From: Corynebacterium phoceense | Lineage (GTDB): Bacteria > Actinomycetota > Actinomycetes > Mycobacteriales > Mycobacteriaceae | Direction: 5' to 3' | DNA length: 64,000 nucleotides | Assembly: GCF_900092335.1 (NCBI RefSeq) | Contig: NZ_LT596208.1 | Span: 1,772,472 to 1,836,471, forward strand | In this document: one piece after another, positions 8,177 to 17,989 of the stretch | How the letters are laid out: each line of letters opens with the position of its first letter | Position numbering within the stretch: the stretch's first letter is position 1 | The notes under the pieces: model-generated | Seen by the model: only the letters and a program-made list of their open reading frames with translations | Database searches by the model: none | What the model was told of the DNA's origin: nothing | Position numbers and translations under genes: made by a program

Positions 8177-11100
8177 TAGATACGCTCCTTCCTACGAGCA
8201 GCCGCAACCTTCGTCGACGACTTATCCCACTTGTAGGTCACATTCGACCCGGCAGTGATTTCACGCAGCAGAGCATCCACCTCGTCCGCGGTGTACGTAC
8301 GATTGCCCTCCATATGGATCGTCACCTCCTTGGTGACCTGGTCACGCACGCCTGGGGTGGCGTACTTAGAATCCAGCTTCCAGTCCACGCCCGCGGACTG
8401 AGCCGCCGCATGATTCGCCCTAGCCGCAGCCAGGTACTCGCCGCGCAGCTTCTCATTACCGTCCGCGAACGCGGCCGAGGCCTGCTCCAAGGACTGAATC
8501 GTGTAATCCAGCCCCTTGAGCGTGCGCTCCAGCGGGGAGGTCTTCTCATACAGACCAATCTCCGCAGTGAAATCCTCCACCTGGCGAGCCAGGTCTGCCT
8601 GCTGGTCACGCGCCTCCTGCACCGGCTTCAACGCCTCGTTGACACGCAACGCGGTCTCCGCCTGCGCGAGCTCCGGCATCTGGGCGCGCAGCACCGCCAT
8701 GGCGTCACCCCCACGGAACGCTGCTCTGCCCATGAGCTTGAGCGTGCGGTCAAGGCTCCCACGGTCAATCTTGACCCCAGTCTCCGCAAGCACCGCATCC
8801 AAAGCCCGCTGCAGCGACTCATACTGCGCCTGCTGGCCACGGTACTCATTCGCATAAGAACCATTAGCCCCAAGGCCAACTCCCCAACGTCCGAGGACGT
8901 TTTTGTCCATGGCCTGCTTGACTTCCGCCATCTCAGCCATGAGCTTCGCCACCTGAGCGGTACCGGTGGCCTCTACGAGGTCCACACCGGCCACCTTAGC
9001 GGACATACGAATCAAACGCTCCTGCGCCACCAACAGGTCCTGCTGGTTCCGCACGTTCTGGCGCTGCGCCTCAGCCAAGGCGGCCTCGGCCTTTATCTGC
9101 TCAAGACGAGCAGTGACCTCACCCTTAAGCGCCTCAGCACGCGCCTTCTCATACGTAAACAGCGCGGAGATAGCCGAATCTGACCACTCCTTGAGCACGC
9201 CCTGGGCCTCCAGGGCCTGATAGGCCATGTAAGAATCCCAGTCCTCATGCAAGCCCAGCAGCTTCAGCTGCGCCGCAACCGCCCCACGACGAATCTCTTC
9301 ATCCAAGGCTAGGCGCGCCTCAGCTACCCGCAAAGCCCCGTCGGCTTCGGCTATATAGCGGTCATGCTGCGCCAACATGAGGTTGTACTCCGCCTCCCGC
9401 TGAGCGTTAGCACCACGAATCAGCGCCTGCTGCAAGGAGGTCACCCTACCCTGCAGTTCGACGACAAGATTCGCATAGTCAGCGATGACTGCCCACCCGT
9501 CAGCAAGCGCCTTCAGCGCCTCCAGCCGGGCCTTGCGAATCCGATTCACCAGCTCCACAATCGCTTCGACGATGGACTTGATGATGCTGATACCGACCTT
9601 GAGCATGTCCATAGCCATGCCCAGGGTCAGGCCTGTCGGGCCTGCCAGCCCCGCGAGGCTAGCGAGCTTGCCGACCACCATGCCCAGTCCAGCATTAACC
9701 GCCTGAGCCGGAGCACCCATACCAATCAGCTTCGAGGCCAACCCCTCAGCCTGAGGAATCAGCCCCTCAATCTGACGCTGCGAGAGCAATACAACGTTGT
9801 CGAGGTCCTCGGCCTGCTTCTTGCGTGCCGCAACGAGGTCACCCTCCGCCTTGGTCACAGCCTCGTTAGCCTTCTCGATTTCCTCGGCGCGCTTCGCCTC
9901 ATCCTCCTCCTGCTTAATCCCCAAATCCTCACGGACACGGGACAGCTTCTCCTCAGCCTTGGCAACCTTATCGTTTGCCTTCTCCGAGGACGCGGTGGAC
10001 TTCTCACGAGCGCGGCTGAGCTTCTCCTCGGCCTTGGCGACCTTCTCAGCGTCACCGCTCTCACGGGCCTTCGCCAGTGCATCTTCGGCATCAGCGACCC
10101 GGTCAGCAGCGGTGGCTGAGCTGCTGGTGGACTCACCTGCCTCTGCCTGGGCCTCAGCCAGAGCTTTCTCCGCATCGGCGAGCTTGCGCTTGTCCTTGAC
10201 AGACAGCTCTACCTCGCCAGTCTCCAGCTCGTGCAGCTTCTTCTTCGCGTCCGCGAGGGCCTGTTCCTTCTCAGCCAGTGCCTCCGTATGACCGACGGCA
10301 CGAGCTCGGGAATCCCATAGGGCTTTCTCCCCATCAAGAATGACACGAATCTGCTCTGAGCCGGGCAGGTCCAGACCGAGGTCGAGGACACGCCGCACAG
10401 TCTGACGAGCATTAATACCCTCCGTCGAGTTGTAGTCTCCTGTCTTCGCCATCCACGCCTGTGCATTGTCGGCGAACTTGGCGACGGCTTCGGCCTGGTC
10501 CTGCAGGGCGGGGACGAGGCGCCCGAGCTCGCGGGCTACATCGCCCATGGACGCACCGGAGCGGATCATCTGGGTGATTATCGTCCACTGGTCGTGGTTG
10601 AGCACCGGTTCCGGCTTGCCGCTCATGTTGAACGCGGCCTTACCGTGCTCCAGCCAGCCACCCTGGTCGTACAGCTTCATCAGGTCGACGATGCCGCCCA
10701 GGGCGTAGCCACCTGCACGGTCATACGCCGCAGGCAGCGAACCGTAGGTCGCCACCGCGTAGTTCATCGACGCACGCAGGTTCGCCTCAGGGTCCCAAAT
10801 ATTGTCATACCCAGGGTCCTTATGCGCCTGGAACGTTGGGTCAATAACCTGCATCAAACCCTTCGACGGGGTGCCACGCTGCGCGTTGATATCCCAGTCG
10901 TTGATAGCCCGAGCGTTACCGCCGGACTCCTGATTCATACGACGCAGCACGCTATTGGCGAGGGACAGCGGGAAGCCTTTGTCCTTAAGGACGGCTTCGA
11001 CCATGGGGCGCCACTGCTCCACACCAGCGCCCGGGTCGCCCTGGAATGCGGCCTCTTCCTTCGCGGCTTTACCAGACACGAATTCCCAGGCTGCATCAAT

Positions 11101-14100
11101 GAGCTTTTTCGCCATCGCCCCAGGCAGCTTGCCCCACTCGCCAAACTTCTCGGCGCCGGGGAATTCACCAATCTTGGAGACGATACCGTCCCACAGGCGC
11201 TTAACCATATTGATGGGGTTCCACCCGCCGCCACCTTCGCCGGCAACGTCGTCCAGGACGATGTCATCACCGTCGAAACGCAGAGGCGAGTTAGTACCCC
11301 AGTGCACGTGGTTACCGTGCTGAGAGTTAGTACCCGGCCCGTAATCAAAAGGCGCGCCGTTCAGCAAGTTCTGCCACCCGTCCAGCGGGTGGTGAATCAA
11401 CTGGGTGGTGTTCGGGAAATTCTTATGAATCGCCCTCGCCAGCGCTTTCGACGCCGGGGTCGGCATCTGAGTCGCGTACTGGCCATCAGCCGCCTGCCAG
11501 TCCGTCGCCGCAGCACGTGAGAAGTCGTGCATCGAGCCGGGCTCGCTACGTGACGCCGAGGTCAGCGTAAACATCCCCGGGAAGAACCTCGAGACGAATT
11601 TCGCGTGTGACTGCTGAATCGCAGACAAAGCACCGGCCAGGTTGGTGAAACCGCCCTTGGCGAAGTTGCCGAGGTCGATGATTCCGCCATTCGCGAAGTG
11701 GGAGTGCTTCAGGCGCTCACGGACAGCGGACACCCCGCCCTTGCGAGCAGCAGCATTAACGTTGTCCAGCCAGTCCTTGCCCAGGGCGCGGGTGGCCTCC
11801 GGGCGCAGGATACCTTCGCCGCCAGACAGGCCGATACGCATACCGGTGCGCGGCTCGATGAAGGTGTACGGGTCGCGGCCCGGGGTGTAGCCAGGTAGGA
11901 TGCCGCCGGTGGCGAACTTAATCTCCTGCAGCTTATCCAGACCGACGAGGCCAGCAACAGCGTTCCACGCCTTACGGATACCGTTGTTGTAGACCACATC
12001 CACAACGAACTGCACCGGGGCTTTAGTCTTTTCCTTGATGCCATCCCAAATACGGCCAATGGCATCCACAGTGGTACGGAACCAGCTCTGCATGGTATCC
12101 AGCGCCCCCTTGAAGGGCTGGAACACGTACTGGTTGACGAATTGCCAACCAGCCTGCAGCAAGTTTTGGAATCCTTGCCAGATAGCCAGCATGTCGTCCA
12201 CACGAGCACGGAACCAGTCGGCCACAACCTGCAGGCCAAAGCGCAGCGGCGCAAGGACATAGCTGTCGATGAACTGCCAGCCTGTCTGCATCAGCCCCTG
12301 GAACCACTGCCACGCGGCGACCATGTCATCCACGCGGGCCTGGAACCACTCCGCCAGGGCGGACAAACCGTCCATGAACGGGGTGAAGATATTGTCTCGA
12401 AGCCATCCCCACACCACACCCATGAGGTCTGCGAACTGCTGCCACTTCTCGCCCATCCACCCAAAGACAGATTCCATAATCGGCCACAGGGTGTTTTGCG
12501 CGAAGTCAGCAATCGCCTCCCATACCGGCTTAATGACGGTCTCCCACGCGGCCTGGATACCCGCTGATAGAACGTTCCAGGCAATGAGGAAGGGAGCGAG
12601 CACCAGCGTGCCAATCACACCGACAGTGGCCTTTGCTACCTGCAGAATGGCGTTGAATACCGGCTGGATGACGTTCTCCCATACCCAGGAAATCCCCTCA
12701 GACAGCAGGTTCCATGCGCCCATGAAAACCCCACCGATGAAACCGGCAACAGCTTGCAGTGCGGGGATAACACCGGAGAGGAATCCGCCAACCAGATTGC
12801 CGATAATGTCTATCAGCGGCACCAGGGCATTGTCTATGAGCCACTGCACAGCGGTCAGCAGTACATTAAACAGCTTCGCTGCGTACTCGATGACCTTTAC
12901 CGCGGCCATGATGGAGCCGACGATGACGCCGCCGATAATGGCGCCGAGCACTTTCAAGGTGGGTACGAGGAGTGGGCCGATAAGGTCCCACAATCCCTTC
13001 AGCACGTTGAGGAGTGCGCCGCCGACGGACTTGCCAAGGCTGACGAGTATTTCCACCAGCTTGCCAGCGGACTCGCGCAAAGCCGCGAAGGATTCGGCTA
13101 GGGAGCCGGTGATGAAGTCCTTCAGCCACACAAGGCCCTTAAACAGGCTCGAGTCAGTGTCCATGCCGAACATGTTCTCCAGCAGGCCCTTGAAGTCGCC
13201 GGTGGACAGGTAGCCCCACAGTTCACTGAGAGTGTCTTTCAGCCACTCGATGCCCTTGGTGACCTTTTCCACGGCCTTGTCCCACGCGTCGGACAGGAAG
13301 GTGGTAAAAGTCTCCCAAATCTCCCGACCTGTTTCGGTCTTCGTAAAGAACGCCCACAGGGCTACCCCCAACGCAGCTACTGCAGCAATCACCGCGACCA
13401 CCGGGGCAATCGCAGCAATAGTGGACGCAGCCAGCCCCATCATCGAGGTGTTCGCTGCCGTTGCCGCCGCAGACCAAGCCGTCAGCACTGGCGCAATCAT
13501 CGCAGCGCCCACAATCGCAGCCGACAACGTCCCCACAGCACCAGCAACCGCAATAAAAATCGCCGGATGCTCACCAATGACCTGCGCCACAGACGCAGCC
13601 TTATCAGCCAGCTCAGACATGATAGGCAGCAGTGCAGTACCGATAGCTTCCTTCGCATCGTTGTACTTCGCGGTCGCCACCTGCTGCTTATGCGCAGCGG
13701 TATCAGTCTCACGGGCGAACTGCCCCTGGGCGCTAGCTGTCTGCTCGGTCAGCAGCTTCAGCAGGGTCTGTGCCTTCGCTTGCTTCTCAGCCTCACCAGA
13801 CAGATTATCCAGACCGTCAGCGGCCATACGCGCCTCAATGTCAGCCTGCTTAATCGAGACACCGTACTTCTCGATGGGGTCAGTCTCACCGCGCAGCAGC
13901 GAGGTCACCGACTCCACTGCCTCCTTGGTGGTACCGCCGAAGGTTGCGGCCAGGTCAGCGGCCACGCCTACGAGGTTCTGGGACTTGTCCGCGACCTCGT
14001 CCATGGGCATGCCCATGTTTTTGAGCATTGCGCCCATATTGGCGGACAGCTCACGGTACTCACGACCGGAGACACCGACCTCGGTCGCGGCCTGCTTCGA

Positions 14101-14844
14101 CTTGTCGATGATGCCCTGGGCATGGTCAGCGAAGATGGATTCGACTGCGCCGTAGGACTGCTCAGCCTCAGCCGCGTAGGCCATCGACTCCTTCGCGATG
14201 AGACCGATACCGCCAAGGGCGGCGGTGGCGTGAATCTTGTACTTCTCCGCGAACTCGCCGAACTTCGCCGCACCATTCTTAGCCGAATCGGCCATGGACT
14301 GGATCTTGTCCTTCGCCCCGCCGAAAGCCCCGCCGGACTTCTCTAGCTCACGGTTCAGCTCGGACTGAGAGTCCTGCAGCTTCGCCAAGGTGTTGTTGAG
14401 GTCTTCGAGCTGGTTCTTGTGTTTCTCCTCAGCCACACGAACATCAATCTCGGCCTGCTCGAGCTTCTCTGTCTCCCCAATGACCGAGGCCTTCGCCGCC
14501 TTTACCTTCGCCAGCTCAGCAGTGCCCTTACCGCCTTTTTCGAGGGCTTTCTGGTACTTCTCCTCAGCATCTTGCAGGCGCAGGGTGACAGCCTCCAGCT
14601 TCTCCTGCTGTGCGGCACGCTTGCCGACGGATACCTCGTAGGCATGGTCCAAGTCCTTCAGCTTCGAAGAGGAGGCCTTCACCTGGCGCTCGATGTTCTC
14701 GACCGCGCTCTCGAGGCCCTTAGTCATGGCTTCGCCGGCACGCTTACCCGACTCCTGAGCAGGCTTCTCTAGGCGCTGCGAAAACTCCTTGCTCATCCCC
14801 TTGAACGTGGGAACGACGGGAACCGACACGAAACCAGCAGACAT
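8176..14844 (-). CDS. Tape measure protein with peptidoglycan-active domains
   Basis: This 2,222-residue protein sets tail length and is ejected during infection. The start chosen is ATG 14844 behind GAGGAGG; a longer reading frame runs through that site. Visible parts: an N-terminal coiled coil (about 1-200), a hydrophobic Ala-rich stretch (about 430-510), and Trp/Phe repeats (about 700-940). An M15-like peptidase motif pair follows (SMHDFSRAAATD near 1105, HGNHVHWG near 1175), then an SLT-type lytic transglycosylase (NQESGGN, GLMQVI, near 1305) and long coiled coils. The last 35 residues carry a module also found in a small early protein at 40408-40722. Confidence 0.9.
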   Translation of the reverse strand: MSAGFVSVPVVPTFKGMSKEFSQRLEKPAQESGKRAGEAMTKGLESAVENIERQVKASSSKLKDLDHAYEVSVGKRAAQQEKLEAVTLRLQDAEEKYQKALEKGGKGTAELAKVKAAKASVIGETEKLEQAEIDVRVAEEKHKNQLEDLNNTLAKLQDSQSELNRELEKSGGAFGGAKDKIQSMADSAKNGAAKFGEFAEKYKIHATAALGGIGLIAKESMAYAAEAEQSYGAVESIFADHAQGIIDKSKQAATEVGVSGREYRELSANMGAMLKNMGMPMDEVADKSQNLVGVAADLAATFGGTTKEAVESVTSLLRGETDPIEKYGVSIKQADIEARMAADGLDNLSGEAEKQAKAQTLLKLLTEQTASAQGQFARETDTAAHKQQVATAKYNDAKEAIGTALLPIMSELADKAASVAQVIGEHPAIFIAVAGAVGTLSAAIVGAAMIAPVLTAWSAAATAANTSMMGLAASTIAAIAPVVAVIAAVAALGVALWAFFTKTETGREIWETFTTFLSDAWDKAVEKVTKGIEWLKDTLSELWGYLSTGDFKGLLENMFGMDTDSSLFKGLVWLKDFITGSLAESFAALRESAGKLVEILVSLGKSVGGALLNVLKGLWDLIGPLLVPTLKVLGAIIGGVIVGSIMAAVKVIEYAAKLFNVLLTAVQWLIDNALVPLIDIIGNLVGGFLSGVIPALQAVAGFIGGVFMGAWNLLSEGISWVWENVIQPVFNAILQVAKATVGVIGTLVLAPFLIAWNVLSAGIQAAWETVIKPVWEAIADFAQNTLWPIMESVFGWMGEKWQQFADLMGVVWGWLRDNIFTPFMDGLSALAEWFQARVDDMVAAWQWFQGLMQTGWQFIDSYVLAPLRFGLQVVADWFRARVDDMLAIWQGFQNLLQAGWQFVNQYVFQPFKGALDTMQSWFRTTVDAIGRIWDGIKEKTKAPVQFVVDVVYNNGIRKAWNAVAGLVGLDKLQEIKFATGGILPGYTPGRDPYTFIEPRTGMRIGLSGGEGILRPEATRALGKDWLDNVNAAARKGGVSAVRERLKHSHFANGGIIDLGNFAKGGFTNLAGALSAIQQSHAKFVSRFFPGMFTLTSASRSEPGSMHDFSRAAATDWQAADGQYATQMPTPASKALARAIHKNFPNTTQLIHHPLDGWQNLLNGAPFDYGPGTNSQHGNHVHWGTNSPLRFDGDDIVLDDVAGEGGGGWNPINMVKRLWDGIVSKIGEFPGAEKFGEWGKLPGAMAKKLIDAAWEFVSGKAAKEEAAFQGDPGAGVEQWRPMVEAVLKDKGFPLSLANSVLRRMNQESGGNARAINDWDINAQRGTPSKGLMQVIDPTFQAHKDPGYDNIWDPEANLRASMNYAVATYGSLPAAYDRAGGYALGGIVDLMKLYDQGGWLEHGKAAFNMSGKPEPVLNHDQWTIITQMIRSGASMGDVARELGRLVPALQDQAEAVAKFADNAQAWMAKTGDYNSTEGINARQTVRRVLDLGLDLPGSEQIRVILDGEKALWDSRARAVGHTEALAEKEQALADAKKKLHELETGEVELSVKDKRKLADAEKALAEAQAEAGESTSSSATAADRVADAEDALAKARESGDAEKVAKAEEKLSRAREKSTASSEKANDKVAKAEEKLSRVREDLGIKQEEDEAKRAEEIEKANEAVTKAEGDLVAARKKQAEDLDNVVLLSQRQIEGLIPQAEGLASKLIGMGAPAQAVNAGLGMVVGKLASLAGLAGPTGLTLGMAMDMLKVGISIIKSIVEAIVELVNRIRKARLEALKALADGWAVIADYANLVVELQGRVTSLQQALIRGANAQREAEYNLMLAQHDRYIAEADGALRVAEARLALDEEIRRGAVAAQLKLLGLHEDWDSYMAYQALEAQGVLKEWSDSAISALFTYEKARAEALKGEVTARLEQIKAEAALAEAQRQNVRNQQDLLVAQERLIRMSAKVAGVDLVEATGTAQVAKLMAEMAEVKQAMDKNVLGRWGVGLGANGSYANEYRGQQAQYESLQRALDAVLAETGVKIDRGSLDRTLKLMGRAAFRGGDAMAVLRAQMPELAQAETALRVNEALKPVQEARDQQADLARQVEDFTAEIGLYEKTSPLERTLKGLDYTIQSLEQASAAFADGNEKLRGEYLAAARANHAAAQSAGVDWKLDSKYATPGVRDQVTKEVTIHMEGNRTYTADEVDALLREITAGSNVTYKWDKSSTKVAAARRKERI

Positions 14845-14873
14845 TAAAGCCTCCTCAAAAACTAAAACCGCCC

Positions 14874-15575
14874 TCACTGGGCGGCAGCAATCTCTTCCAA
14901 CATGCGCAAAGACTCAGACTTCGACGACTCAAACGACCCACCAGAACCATCCGTGAGCACTGTCTTACGGTCACGACTCATACGCTCACGCTTCTCAGCC
15001 GCGATACGCGCATCCTCCAACTCCTGGGCGAGCTTCTTCGGCGACTTAAGGAAACTATGCTCATCCCCCGACTCATTGAAGCTGGAATGAAACAGCGCAA
15101 CCGCTAGGGCGGCTTTATCCGCCGGTTTAATATCCCAGCGCTTCGCCCCCACCAACGTCTCAGGTCGCTCCAACAGGTCCTCGTAGAGCGCCACCACGCG
15201 CCGCGTGGATAGTCCACCTTCGGGGTCGAGCCAGTCACGCACATCAAGACCGATACGCAGCAAATCAACCTCAAGCAGGTCAATGTTCTCTACCGCGAGC
15301 GCAGCCAAAGCCACCTTGTACACTGACAGGCCGGTCGCCTCAAAGTAGGCGTCCATCTGCTCATACAGGCCACCCTGCGCGTAGGCGGCGGTCATGGCCC
15401 GAATCTGCGAAGACTCATCAAACAGCCTCCAAATGAGACGCGGGTTTTCCGGCAGTTGGGTCACGAATTCGTGCCCGAGGTCCATGGGGTCGCGGCGTGC
15501 GCGGTACCGCGTCCCGGCGTGGATGAATTCGACCCAGGTGCCCGGCTCATCCTCGAGAATCAGCCGGGCGGACAT
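14874..15575 (-). CDS. Tail assembly chaperone, second gene
   Basis: This 233-residue protein starts at ATG 15575, overlapping the stop of the preceding gene as TAATG. It lies between the tail tube gene and the tape measure, where paired tail assembly chaperones are found. It is mostly helical with a charged tail. In many phages this product is made by a -1 frameshift. Here the upstream frame is closed by a stop two codons before the ATG, so coupled reinitiation is the better reading. Confidence 0.75.
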   Translation of the reverse strand: MSARLILEDEPGTWVEFIHAGTRYRARRDPMDLGHEFVTQLPENPRLIWRLFDESSQIRAMTAAYAQGGLYEQMDAYFEATGLSVYKVALAALAVENIDLLEVDLLRIGLDVRDWLDPEGGLSTRRVVALYEDLLERPETLVGAKRWDIKPADKAALAVALFHSSFNESGDEHSFLKSPKKLAQELEDARIAAEKRERMSRDRKTVLTDGSGGSFESSKSESLRMLEEIAAAQ

Positions 15576-15928
15576 TACTTATCAGCCAGCTCCGTGCCGC
15601 GCTGAACAACCGGAGAAATCACCTCATGCAGGTCCTTGCGGGTTGCGCCGGTCAGGTCGAGCAGCTTGCGGGTCAACGGGGTGACCTGCGCAAGAATCAT
15701 GCCCTCCAGGTTCCCCTCGAACATCAACGACGCCATGGAGGCCGGCAGCTGGTCCTTGTCGACGATGACCTCAATCTTGAGGGCTACACCGTTGGTGAGG
15801 GTGGCCTCTTCGGTGTAGATGCCGTCCACGATGGCAGGCTTCTCAGTGTTGGTGTCAGCGTCGAGGACTTCAACCTCCTCGGCCTTCGTGGTGGACTTGC
15901 GGGTGGTTTTGTTGTTGGCGGTTGCCAT
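15575..15928 (-). CDS. Tail assembly chaperone, first gene
   Basis: This 117-residue protein starts MATANNKTTRKS after AAGGAGG. A basic, disordered N-terminus is followed by a compact domain (VALKIEVIVDKDQLPAS...). The order tail tube, this gene, second chaperone, tape measure is the classic siphovirus arrangement. The chaperones coat the tape measure during assembly. Confidence 0.75.
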   Translation of the reverse strand: MATANNKTTRKSTTKAEEVEVLDADTNTEKPAIVDGIYTEEATLTNGVALKIEVIVDKDQLPASMASLMFEGNLEGMILAQVTPLTRKLLDLTGATRKDLHEVISPVVQRGTELADK

Positions 15929-15965
15929 GGCGATTCCTCCTTATGGAATTGGAAAGTGAAAGGTG

Positions 15966-16018
15966 TGGCGGTTCCTAGACTTCGATAAAGCCTGGGTGGG
16001 CTGTGCGCGGAACCGCCA
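15966..16018. repeat. Perfect inverted repeat with long loop
   Basis: TGGCGGTTCC (15966-15975) and GGAACCGCCA (16009-16018) are exact reverse complements separated by 33 bases, in the gap between the tail tube gene and the first chaperone. No U run follows on either side. It may limit transcription between the highly expressed tube gene and the chaperones. Confidence 0.5.
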
Positions 16019-16047
16019 AGAAAACACACAGCCCGGTCAGTCAGTGA

Positions 16048-16839
16048 CTACTGGTCGGAAGCGCCAGGAACACCGCCGGAGGCACGGACACCCGCGTTGG
16101 AGCCCTCAGCGACCTTGCCGGTCTTCGGGTCCTCGTACTCGTGCAGGGTCACGTCACCGGACTCATCGTCCTTGACCACCATCGCGGTCAGGCCACTTGC
16201 CGAGGCCTGCGGGTGGAACGCGGTACCGGCCTTAATCTGGGCCTCCACATCCGAGATGTCCTTAAAGATCTTCTCCTCGACGCGGGTCACGGAGCCGTCC
16301 TTTCCGACGATGTAGAACCGCTCCTCGTAGTAGCGCTCATCGTCACCATTGTTGAAAGTGATCTGAACCGGGCGGGCCTGCGGGTCCTTCGCGGTCACAC
16401 GCTCATTAATCACCAGGTCAGCCTTCTCACGAGACACCCAAATATGCACCAGGCCAGAGGTGAACTTATGAACGAAGGCGACGTAGCCCTTGGCGACCTC
16501 GTCGGAGTGCTTGCCGTAGGTGGTGCCCTCCTGGACCACAGCGCCCGGGTTTTCGATATACCGCATCACCGGGGAGCCAGCGATACCGTCCACCGCGCCG
16601 GTGATAGCGCCAGCGGTGTAGGAAGTAGCAGTCTGGCCACCGGTCAGGTTGGTGGTGTTGGAAGACACCTCTCGGGTGTGGCCATGCTGGGAGTCGGTGG
16701 GCTCCAGGCCGAGGGATTCCCACTCACCGACGAAAGCGCCGGTCTTCTTATCAATGATTGCAGTGTCAGAGAAGTTGACCAGGACCTCGCGGTCCTCAAG
16801 GACGCGCAGGTCAAGGCCAACGCTACGATTCTTAGCCAT
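16048..16839 (-). CDS. Major tail tube protein
   Basis: This 263-residue protein starts MAKNRSVGLDLRVLEDREVL after GAAAGGGGA. Size and position (after the tail terminator gene, before the chaperones) fit the tube subunit. The C-terminal Gly/Ser/Ala-rich end (GVRASGGVPGASDQ) is typical of exposed tails on tube proteins. Terminator-like structures on both sides suggest that it is transcribed at its own high level. Confidence 0.85.
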   Translation of the reverse strand: MAKNRSVGLDLRVLEDREVLVNFSDTAIIDKKTGAFVGEWESLGLEPTDSQHGHTREVSSNTTNLTGGQTATSYTAGAITGAVDGIAGSPVMRYIENPGAVVQEGTTYGKHSDEVAKGYVAFVHKFTSGLVHIWVSREKADLVINERVTAKDPQARPVQITFNNGDDERYYEERFYIVGKDGSVTRVEEKIFKDISDVEAQIKAGTAFHPQASASGLTAMVVKDDESGDVTLHEYEDPKTGKVAEGSNAGVRASGGVPGASDQ

Positions 16840-16869
16840 TGTTATCCCCTTTCAAAAGGACATAGAAAA

Positions 16870-16889
16870 GGCCACCCCGCAGGGTGGCC
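16870..16889 (-). terminator. Rho-independent terminator before the tube gene
   Basis: GGCCACCC pairs with GGGTGGCC around a four-base loop. On the minus strand TTTTC follows, and on the + strand AAAAA. It lies in the gap between the tail terminator gene and the tube gene. Confidence 0.65.
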
Positions 16890-16916
16890 AAAAAGGAAAA
16901 ATTGGTTGATGAGGGT

Positions 16917-17339
16917 TTACGTCGACGGCTGGAAGAAGAGCTTGGCGATACCGACCGACAAACTCATCGTCGATACGAACCCCGTGGGCTTATATGAAGG
17001 CCCCGACCCGAAGAACTGGGAAGCAGACCGGGAAACACCCAGCCCTATTCCGGTCATTCCCTGGGTTAGGGCGGTGTAAAGGTTCCTGCCGAGGCGGCGC
17101 ACCTGGTCATGGTCAGGACCATAAACACTGATTTTGACGAGGTCACGCGAGTGCGCCGACTCATCCACCTGCGCCACATCGCTCGAGACCACGACCCCTA
17201 CACCGTCGTTGTGGCAGTTATAGCCGTCGGGTAGGAAGTGCAAATGAACCATGTCCTGGTCCGCCTCAGGAAACAGCTTCAGGACATGCTTATGGACAAG
17301 GACGACAGGGTCAGGGGTAAGACCGAACTCAGGAGACAT
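16917..17339 (-). CDS. Tail terminator / completion protein
   Basis: This 140-residue protein (MSPEFGLTPDPVVLVHKHVLK...) has the size and place of the protein that caps the tail tube and joins it to the head. A mixed alpha/beta pattern and the motif VYGPDHDQVRRLGRNLY are visible. It overlaps the upstream gene by 11 bases. Confidence 0.65.
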   Translation of the reverse strand: MSPEFGLTPDPVVLVHKHVLKLFPEADQDMVHLHFLPDGYNCHNDGVGVVVSSDVAQVDESAHSRDLVKISVYGPDHDQVRRLGRNLYTALTQGMTGIGLGVSRSASQFFGSGPSYKPTGFVSTMSLSVGIAKLFFQPST

Positions 17340-17628
17340 CCTTCACCGCCTTCGTCACGAAACCGTCCTTCGCCTGCTTCGCCACCGCACCAGGATGACG
17401 CACCGTCACCACATGCGTAGGGCGATTCGTGCCTTGCGTGGCGTGAGTGACCTGCACGACGTCCCCGCCACCCTCCAGATAGGCGCGGTCACGGTCAGAG
17501 AGCTCATTGACATCAGGCCAGCGAAGCTCAATGAGCTTCTTCACCTGGTCCGCCTTCTTCTTCGTCGCCGCCTTCACCTGCGGTGTAGCCGCCATCTGCT
17601 TAAACAACTCGTTGTAGTTAAGAGACAC
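17329..17628 (-). CDS. Head-tail connector, HK97 gp10-like
   Basis: This protein of 99 residues starts at GTG 17628 (SLNYNELFKQM), 9 bases after GGAGG. The next GTG upstream, at 17646, is too close to that site. The N-terminal helical, Lys-rich part (AATKKKADQVKKLIELRW) and C-terminal beta part fit small neck proteins of the gp10 type. It probably contacts both the connector and the tail terminator. Confidence 0.6.
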   Translation of the reverse strand: MSLNYNELFKQMAATPQVKAATKKKADQVKKLIELRWPDVNELSDRDRAYLEGGGDVVQVTHATQGTNRPTHVVTVRHPGAVAKQAKDGFVTKAVKDVS

Positions 17629-17989
17629 TTCCGCTGACCTCCCCACGCTCCACGATGAAGACGACCTTGGGCTGGTGCCAGGACACCACCGGGCGCCGGC
17701 CGACGCTGTAGTCGAAGGACTGCAGCTGGTCGACTCGGTACTCGACGCCGCGAATCATGACGGTGTCGCCGTCCTGGACGCGAGTGCCAGCCGGGGCAAG
17801 CACCTGCAGGCGGCTAATGTCGCCGTGCACGAAGTCCTTGCCCTTGATGACCTGGTCTCCGGCCGGGGACACGATGCAATGTTCCACGACCGTGTCCGCA
17901 CCAAAGATGGGGCGGCCACGGTGGTCACGGCCGGTCATCTCACCACGAATGGTGATTGGCTCGCCGAATTCATCAGGGCGCCATGCCAT
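17618..17989 (-). CDS. Head closure / stopper protein
   Basis: This 123-residue beta-rich protein (MAWRPDEFGEPITIRGEM...) has a GDTVMIRGVEYRVDQ segment typical of the SPP1 gp16-like stopper fold. It overlaps the preceding gene as TAATGG. Position in the neck gene cluster supports the call. Confidence 0.6.
   Translation of the reverse strand: MAWRPDEFGEPITIRGEMTGRDHRGRPIFGADTVVEHCIVSPAGDQVIKGKDFVHGDISRLQVLAPAGTRVQDGDTVMIRGVEYRVDQLQSFDYSVGRRPVVSWHQPKVVFIVERGEVSGSVS

Noticed and set aside
15575..15928. Programmed -1 frameshift joining the two tail chaperones
   Set aside because: The frame of the second gene has a stop two codons before its ATG and I see no slippery heptamer in the end of the first gene. 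Coupled restart at TAATG is simpler.
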